From Thalassia testudinum (Eukaryota; Streptophyta; Magnoliopsida; Alismatales; Hydrocharitaceae): a stretch of DNA of 64,000 nt. The notes beneath the pieces were generated by a model. That model ran no database searches, was not told the origin of the DNA, and was given only the letters and a program-made list of their open reading frames with translations. The stretch lies in contig JAZHRO010000003.1 in assembly GCA_037157565.1 (NCBI GenBank), positions 67,148,501-67,212,500 on the forward strand, given 5' to 3'. Position 1 is the stretch's first letter, and every line of letters starts with the position of its first letter. Below are positions 58,347 to 64,000 of this stretch, in pieces. Position numbers and translations under genes: made by a program.

Positions 58347-58687
58347 CTACACGAACAGGGGTGAGAAGCAGGAAAATATATTTAATTTCTACTCTAGAGG
58401 AGCATCCCAATCTTCGGACAATCTCTCCCTAAAACCTTGGAGACTGTAAGGGAGAGAAAGGAGAAGATGAACAGAAATAAGGGATGATAGGCCATTATAT
58501 AGTGTAGGAGAAGGCTACATTTCTTGCATGGGTCAATTAGCAACATTAAAAATGTCATTGTAGCCTTGTCGCAATCATCGTTGTTGGCTAGCTTACACTT
58601 CTGTTGGCATTTGTGTGCATCTTCTAGATCTAGGTTGGAGGATTGAGGGTCTTCGGATCGAATTTGAAGGACTCGGGTCACATACAA

Positions 58688-58704
58688 GAAGGCACTCAAA
58701 TCAT
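58688..58704 (+). repeat. LINE target-site duplication, left copy
   Basis: GAAGGCACTCAAATCAT matches GAAGGCACTCGGATCAT at 63128-63144 (15 of 17), consistent with LINE integration. Confidence 0.8.
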
Positions 58705-58779
58705 CTATTTGTAAGTGCAAATAGTTGAGCGAAGATCAGGAGTTGGTTATATTGTGCATCTATGGCCCATGCATTGATA

Positions 58780-59130
58780 ATGCAAGGGGTGCCCTCTAGC
58801 AAGAACTTAATCAAGCTACAGAAGTGATTGAAGGACATCCATGGCTTGTGGGAGGGGATTTCAACTACACATTGACTGAGGATGACAGAGAAAGTGGGAG
58901 AATGGATGGTGTCTCCTTAGGTTTCCAGCAGACTACTTCAGCGTTGGGCCTAACTGTTTATCCATCTTTGGTGGCTGAATGTACCTGGAGGAATGGAATT
59001 GCACAGAAGTCAAAACTGGATCGATTTCTTGGTGATGTGAAGTTGTTGGAGAGGTTTCAACTATCCTCAATAAGGGGGCTTAATCGGCCGTTTGCAAACC
59101 TTACTTCGTTGCTATGGGAAAGTGGGCACC
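58780..59130 (+). pseudogene. LINE endonuclease, C-terminal part
   Basis: The frame 58824-59213 reads HPWLVGGDFNYTLTEDDRES, matching the GDFN motif of the exonuclease-endonuclease-phosphatase fold, then FQQTTSALGLTVYPSLVAEC, TWRNG and SKLDRFLGDVKLLERFQL (SRLDRFL in most plant LINEs). The catalytic motifs nearer the N-terminus are lost by 5' truncation. The last part (after about 59110) is out of frame. Confidence 0.8.
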
Positions 59131-60790
59131 TATTTCAAATTCAAAAGATCATGTCTTCGGGAAGAGGGGTGCAAGGAGATGATCAGCAAATGGTGAACAT
59201 CCAAACGGGTTGATGGAATAAGTACTTTTAGACTTGCTACTAAGCTCAGTGAGCTAAAATTCTTGCTAAAGGAATATAGAAACATCATAGAGGCTTTAAG
59301 GGACAAAAGTTGAATTGAGGCCTTAAAGAATGTGTACCTATTCAATGACAAGGGGAATAGAGGGCAGCTGATAGAGGAAGAGAGAAGGTAGCACAGAACT
59401 TGGCAAGAGATGGTTCTGGATAAGGACCTAAAGAGAGAAGCTGACAGGAGGAAAAAATCCAAACAACTATGGCTGAAAGGAGGTAATGTGAATACTAAAT
59501 TTCTTCACATGGTAGCTTGCTCTAGAAGGAGGTTGAACTTCATTTCTTCCATGAGGTCGGGTGATCTGGTGCTGAGCTCTCCTGGAGACATTAGAAGGGA
59601 AATGGTCAGATTTTTCAAAGAAGCCACCAGAGCTACAGGAAGGGGAAATTGGAGGTTAACCACATCTGATTTTCCCTGATTATATGAATCTGAATATGAA
59701 CATCTGATCATACCTATTTCAGTCCAAGAGGTAGAGGAGGTGATGGTTGGGTTGAACGCTGAAGGTTCCTTGGGTCTAGATGGGTTTCAAGTTTTTTTCT
59801 ATAAGGAGTTTTGGCCGATGGTGAAGAGAAATGTGATGGAGATCATTAAGGAGTTTCAAGAGGGAAACTCAAGTTTTGAAGGAATTAACATACCATATCT
59901 TTTCCTACTACCAAAGAAACATGGAGCGGAGGGTCTACAGGATTTCAGACCTATTGCTTTGACAAACTCCGTCCACTTGATACTTAGCAATGTCCTGGCA
60001 AATAGACTGAGGGGAGCTCTATTACATCTAATAAATCCCGTGTAATCGGCCTTCCTCCCCAACAGATTGCTACATGAGTCATTTATAGTGGCACAAGAGA
60101 TGGTTGCCAGATGGCGTAGACGTAGATGCAAAGCAATCTTGTGGAAGGTGGATTTCAGTAGAGCTTTCGATTCAGTTTCGTGGCCTTATCCTTGGGAGAT
60201 CCTAAGGAGGAGGGGATTCCCAGCAACGTGGATTCAATGGATGAAGAGATGTATTGTAACCTCGTCCTTCTCTCCCTTAATAAATGGGAAGCTATGTGGG
60301 GCTTGGATCCAACCCCAATGTGGGGTTGGACAGGGCTGCCTCCTAGCTCCACTTATTTTTAATCTAGCTGTGGATACCCTGGCCTGCTTTACTTGTAAAC
60401 TCTCAAGTGTGGGATTTGTGAGAGGGTACTCCTTGTCCAACTCTAGAGCACTGGCATCACTTTTATAATATGTAGATGACATTTTCTTCGTGGAAGGAGG
60501 GAGAAATGAAGCTAAGATCCTCTACACGATGGTCTCCATGTTTGGAGAAGTTTCTAGGCTAAAGTTGAATGGACTGAAGTCCTTTCTACTATATTTTGGA
60601 CTAACAAGGCAGGAAAGTGAAGACTTATCAGCTAGCCTCCATATAGCCATTGTAACTCTATCAGTGAAATACTTGGGGTTGCCCCTGCAAGACACCAAAT
60701 TGAAAAAGAGTGATTGGAACTCCCTATTCGAGAAGGTGGTGGACAAGCTGGAGAGTTGGAGCAGCCGTTACTTGTCGAAAGGAGGAAGGC
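59130..60790 (+). pseudogene. LINE reverse transcriptase
   Basis: Before RT, KQLWLKGGNVNTKFLHMVAC and RRLNFISSM match the linker of plant L1 pol. RT proper: GSLGLDGFQVFFYKEFW, DFRPIALTNSVHLILSNVLA, SAFLPNR, AILWKVDFSRAFDSVSWPYP, PQCGVGQGCLLAPLIFNLAV, the active site YVDDIFFVEGG (about 60468-60500, right after an in-frame TAA), KLNGLKSFLLYFG, VKYLGLPLQDTKLKKSDWN and LESWSSRYLSKGGRH. At GGRH the sequence breaks into LTR J. About 16 codons (normally ...TLIKSTLSNLPIYYLSL) are missing before the LINE resumes. Confidence 0.9.
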
Positions 60791-60794
60791 ATAT

Positions 60795-61952
60795 TGATTG
60801 TGCAGCAATCATAGGTCTTAATTGACATAAATTAGGCTAGAACATAGCATAAGCTACTATAATCCATGCATACAAGAGCATTAACTGCATCTTTGCTGCC
60901 TTCCCTTAGCTATGCATGAAATAATGATATAATGTACTAATTAAGTGCATTATATAAATTACAAGTAATAAGAAGCTTATGAGTTGGATCTGAAGCTGGA
61001 TTTGAAGCAGGACCTAAAGCTGGAGATGCAGCAGAGCTGGAGCAGAAGATTAGAATAAAACGTAGTAGAGAAATAATGTAAGGGTTTAGGTATGTTACTC
61101 TAGTATGTAAAAGTAAGGTTGAATTAAATTATGAACCACTTAGGATCATTCCTAGCCCTAGGATAGCCCTAGAGACCATCCTAAGCCTTACCTACCCTTA
61201 GATTGGTCACCTTAGCCTAGGATACCTCAAAACCCTAGTTCCACCCCTTATCTGGAGGTCCAGATAAGTTATTGGATGTCTAAAACCCTTAGCAACAACT
61301 CGTAGACCTAAAACCCAAGTCTGCAATGTTATTGGATGTCTAGACACTTGGTCATACATCCAATATCTGCAGAATCCCCAAGAAAGAACCCTGATTCTTC
61401 TCTGACTCAAATTAGGTATCCAGACAAGAGTTCTAGACTTTTGATTTTTGAGTATAAGTCGTCTGACACTATAATTTGATGTCTAATACCCTTCTACAGA
61501 CCATGTTTTGGAATTTAAGCTTGGATCTTGAGTTTCAAGGTCCCTAAACCTAATTCCAACCCCTTGGGAACCTAAATTGAGGTACCCTGATCCTAGTTCA
61601 CCACCTTTAGACCTTCCTAGGAACCTAATTAGGTTCTAACTAAGACCAATTGACTTGGATCATAGTCAATTACAATTGCCTAATTAGTTGGACTCATAAA
61701 GTCTTGAGATCTGATCTCAATCTACACAAGTGCAATTGGACTCAGTGAGGGTCCAATTGACCTAAGCCCAACTTAATTGAGTATTCTCACTCTCAATTAG
61801 GTTTGGACTCTTTAAATTAGACTTATTAAAAGTTTAATTGCATGTCTACTTTACTAATTAGGGTTTGCAACCCTAATTCTATGACCTAACCCAACCCAAA
61901 CCAATAGGACTTGCTCATCACCTCTATTCCTATCTTCTTTTTCTCAATTTTC
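60795..61952 (+). mobile_element. LTR fragment J inside the LINE
   Basis: It starts TGATTGTGCAGCAATCATAGG, identical in its first 21 bases to LTR A, then diverges; its body shares tracts with the H LTR (CAATTGACTTGG/TAGTCAATTG-type sequence). No TATA box or U5 landmark is present and no duplication of the left flank CATAT is found at the right end, so this is a truncated LTR rather than a clean solo LTR. The right end is approximate, set by where LINE coding resumes. Confidence 0.6.
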
Positions 61953-62984
61953 AGGTCACCAAAGTGAATATGGAAGAGGCTTAATATGCTGTGGAAATGC
62001 TTCTTCTGGAAAGGGGTAAAATCTAAAGGCAATTTCTTACATCCCCTTAAATGGCAAAAATTGTGCACTCCTCGATGACAGGGTGATCTAGGCATTCGCT
62101 CTCTGAAGGAGTTCAATGATTCTCTTTTGATGAAATGGGCAATAAAAATCTTCAAGGATAATGGGAGGATTTGATCAATTGTCATCGAAGATGCATATGG
62201 TGGATCACAAGTGACAAGCTGCACATGCATTCCTCATCGGCCATCCCCATTTTGGAAATCTGTCTGGTCAACCATGTAAGACAACTAGACAAGCTTTGTG
62301 TTAGTGGTTGGAGATGGCCAGCAATTCTCCTTTTGGAATGATTAATGGTCCAGCTTAGGAAGGTTGAAGGATCGGTTTGCACGAGCATTCAGTGTAGCAA
62401 TGGACAATTCTGCCTCTGTGAAAGAGAGCTAGGACCCCACGCATAGCAGATGGGTGGTGGCTGACTATGCAGCTAGAGAGGGAGGACGCTCACGTGAAGA
62501 AAAAGACCAACTGATGAGTGATTTAGATGCCTTCATGGGCGAGTTTGAAGTGTTTTCTTGGAGTCCCGATCTGTCCTCCCCTACAAAAGCATACAAATGG
62601 CTTGTTGGGAAAAGGAGTGACAATCCATCAAAAATTGAGAGTGATTTTGCTGGCATATGGCATTTAAAAATTCCTCTAAAAATAAAGATATTTCTTTTGT
62701 TGAGTAGAAAAGATGGTCTGATTACTGGAGATTTGAGACACATAAGGATGGGTGTTCCATCTCAGAATTTCTCTCTTTGTGATTTCCCCACAGATAGTAG
62801 TGTGCATATTTCTTCTACGTGCTCGGTGACAGACCTGATTTTGAGAACCATTTGTGGAGAGGCCATGCCAGCATGGGATGAATTATGGATGAATTTTAGA
62901 ACATTAGGCAAGCCTCACATCTACATGGCCAGAGTTATGTGGTGTGTGCACGTAACAAAAAAATATTTAGAGGGACACCAATAA
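61953..62984 (+). pseudogene. LINE C-terminal region (RT tail and zf-RVT)
   Basis: LINE coding resumes with FRSPK and IWKRLNMLWKCFFWKG, then HPLKWQKLCTPR, GDLGIRSLKEFNDSLLMKWA. The frame 62454-62984 has AYKWLVGKRSDNPSKIESDF and IWHLKIPLKIKIFLLLSRKD, the start of the zinc-binding RT-associated domain, followed by MGVPSQNFSLCDF. The first Cys of the usual CPLC pair is lost and later Cys/His positions are diverged. It ends with a TAA at 62982. Confidence 0.8.
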
Positions 62985-63085
62985 ATATGGGGAATATTGT
63001 TAGGGAATGTTGGGATATTGTGGGAGCATGCAGAGAGTCTTTGTAAAAATCAATTTTTGGTTTATGAATAAAATGCTCCCGGTCT

Positions 63086-63103
63086 GCTATCATTAATGAT
63101 AGC
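63086..63103. repeat. 18-bp perfect palindrome near the LINE 3' end
   Basis: GCTATCATTAATGATAGC lies 17 bases upstream of the terminal A tract. It could fold as a short stem-loop at the RNA 3' end, where LINE RT engages its template. Confidence 0.8.
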
Positions 63104-63127
63104 ACTCCTCTCCTTTTCAAAAAAAGG

Positions 63128-63966
63128 AAGGCACTCGGATCATGCCTTGAAGTAGCAAGTGATCATGCGTGATCATGCGTGTGTGAACATCTATTCATCC
63201 GTGAGGCCACATGGTCCCTTTTATGCTGCCCGATGGAGATCCAACGGGCATAATTGAAGTAGTGCACACTGCGGAGAAATTGAAGGTCATGGGGGGAATC
63301 GAACATGCATCTATGGTTTGCGAGTGGCATCTTTGACCACCGGGCTATGGCCGCGAATGGTCGCGCAGATGATCCCTTGGCCAGGAGCTCTCAACCATTG
63401 GATCTTGATCCAACAGTAAAGATCTCATCTTTGCCTTCTCCTTTGGGACTGAACAACACGTGTTCTTGAGAATCTAGGTTGTTGGATTGAGATCCAACAT
63501 CTGGGATTGCTTGATGAAGTTGAGCGGAGGGGTCTGAATGGATTTCAATGGCTATGATGGCACCACTCATGCCATCTTTGTCGTCCATCTTCTTAGCATT
63601 GTATGTGGCACCACAGACTTTGGATTGGCTCAATTTTCACATCGTTGGGCTGCGCTTGTCAATCTAGATACATCCATGTCGTTGGATTTGTCATTTGAAT
63701 CTCCAAATTACGTCACCTAACCCCTTGCCCATTGATCTTCCTCAAACAGCATAAAATGCTATGGGACTCCGATCAAGGCAATTTTGGAGGCATTGGACTT
63801 CGGTCATCATTCTGATCAGATCCATATGGTTGGATTGTCAATCTAAGGCCCCAAAATAAATCTCTTCCTCTCCTAAGGACAAAAGGACATGAATTAACCT
63901 GTAATTTATAAGGTTAGGAACATGCATAAATAGGGATTTTAACCTAAATGGATGTGTATAAATCAT
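63128..63966 (-). mobile_element. LTR K, U3-side part
   Basis: On the minus strand the LTR starts at about 63966 (TGATTTATACACATCC) directly after GGCATGGAGG (63969-63978), a polypurine tract. K is therefore the 3' LTR of an element lying beyond the right edge. It holds the second LINE duplication (63128-63144), a tRNA-like A/B-box pair and two CCGTTGGAT-type hairpins (about 63394-63417 and 63480-63500). Confidence 0.7.
63285..63355 (-). promoter_or_regulatory. tRNA-like segment in LTR K
   Basis: On the minus strand an A-box-like TAGCCCGGTGG (63337-63347, one mismatch at the consensus A) precedes a B-box-like GTTCGATTCC (63295-63304). It corresponds in position to the pair in the F LTRs. Confidence 0.4.
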
Positions 63967-64000
63967 ACCTCCATGCCTGTCTTTCACTAGTTCTAGCAAA
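63967..64000 (-). mobile_element. Element K internal 3' end
   Basis: The minus-strand sequence TTTGCTAGAACTAGTGAAAG then GACAGGCATGGAGG parallels the ends of F (GCTAGGGACTAGCAAAAAGC, GCATGGGGG) and A. The rest of K is outside the window. Confidence 0.6.

Larger units (their letters stand above)
57999..58704 (-). mobile_element. LTR K, U5-side part
   Basis: The minus-strand end is ...CACGGGATGACA at 57999. A TATA-like box CTATATAATGG (minus strand) lies at about 58493-58503 and the transcript side contains a long inverted repeat. The ORF at 58394-58720 (minus) covers this region and is unsupported. K is split by a LINE and resumes at 63128; its total is about 1.53 kb, a size like the other gypsy LTRs here. 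Confidence 0.65.
58705..63127 (+). mobile_element. 5'-truncated L1-type plant LINE
   Basis: A non-LTR retrotransposon with endonuclease (C-terminal part), RT and RT-associated zinc-finger region in the L1 order. It ends in a short A tract (63120-63126) and is bracketed by a 17-bp duplication. ORF1 and the start of the endonuclease are missing. It is interrupted by an LTR fragment at about 60795-61952. Many stops mean it is dead. Confidence 0.9.

Noticed and set aside
60790..61956. LTR J as an intron of the LINE
   Set aside because: The right end resembles a splice acceptor (TTTTTCTCAATTTTCAG), but there is no GT donor at the left, and the left end is a clear LTR terminus.
1..64000. Host protein-coding genes, rRNA or organelle DNA
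   Set aside because: I looked on both strands and found only retroelement coding fragments; no intron-exon gene model or conserved host domain could be supported.

Overview
This window reads as nuclear heterochromatin from a flowering plant. It is packed with nested retroelements and I find no host gene in it. The evidence is several Athila/Tat-like Ty3-gypsy elements with tRNA-Asp-type primer binding sites, a SIRE-like Ty1-copia derivative with an initiator-Met-type site, and an L1-type plant LINE. The species cannot be named from the sequence. Nearly every coding region carries stops or frameshifts.

The left and central part is one nest. The oldest layer is a minus-strand Athila-like element E (53894-57998) with degenerate protease, RT, RNase H and integrase. 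Plus-strand element H (1-2987 and 52024-53893, 3' LTR at 52428-53893) lies against E's 3' end. A large unit of family A (2988-52023) is inserted in the 3' UTR of H, flanked by the 5-bp duplication AGCAC. It consists of a plus-strand element (5' LTR, gag, protease, RT-RNase H, 3' LTR) fused at about 41821 to an inverted leader and LTR of the same family, so both outer ends are U3 ends.

Five insertions lie directly or indirectly inside family A. B1 (3568-18492) is in its 5' LTR and itself carries a 2.56-kb insert at 4594-7150 and a solo B LTR at 12376-14703. F (23186-32120, minus strand, gag and protease only) is in its protease. C (35482-40451, minus strand, copia-like, gag only) is in its 3' LTR. 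B2 (42822-51113) is in its inverted LTR.

The right end holds LTR K (57999-58704 and 63128-63966, minus strand), split by a 5'-truncated LINE (58705-63127). That LINE is in turn split by an LTR fragment (about 60795-61952). K contains a 160-bp-arm inverted repeat just downstream of a TATA box.

None of the elements seen whole carries a full enzyme set: A has no integrase, F and the B elements have no RT, and C has gag only. Any recent movement must have used enzymes from elsewhere. By LTR divergence judged by eye, C is youngest (about 1.7%), then B2 (about 4%), then F (about 15%), then A (about 20%). The points most worth checking are the inverted-LTR chimera, the K hairpin, a covarying GGGAGG hairpin after the ORFs, palindromes shared between LTR families, and tRNA-like A/B boxes in the F and K LTRs.
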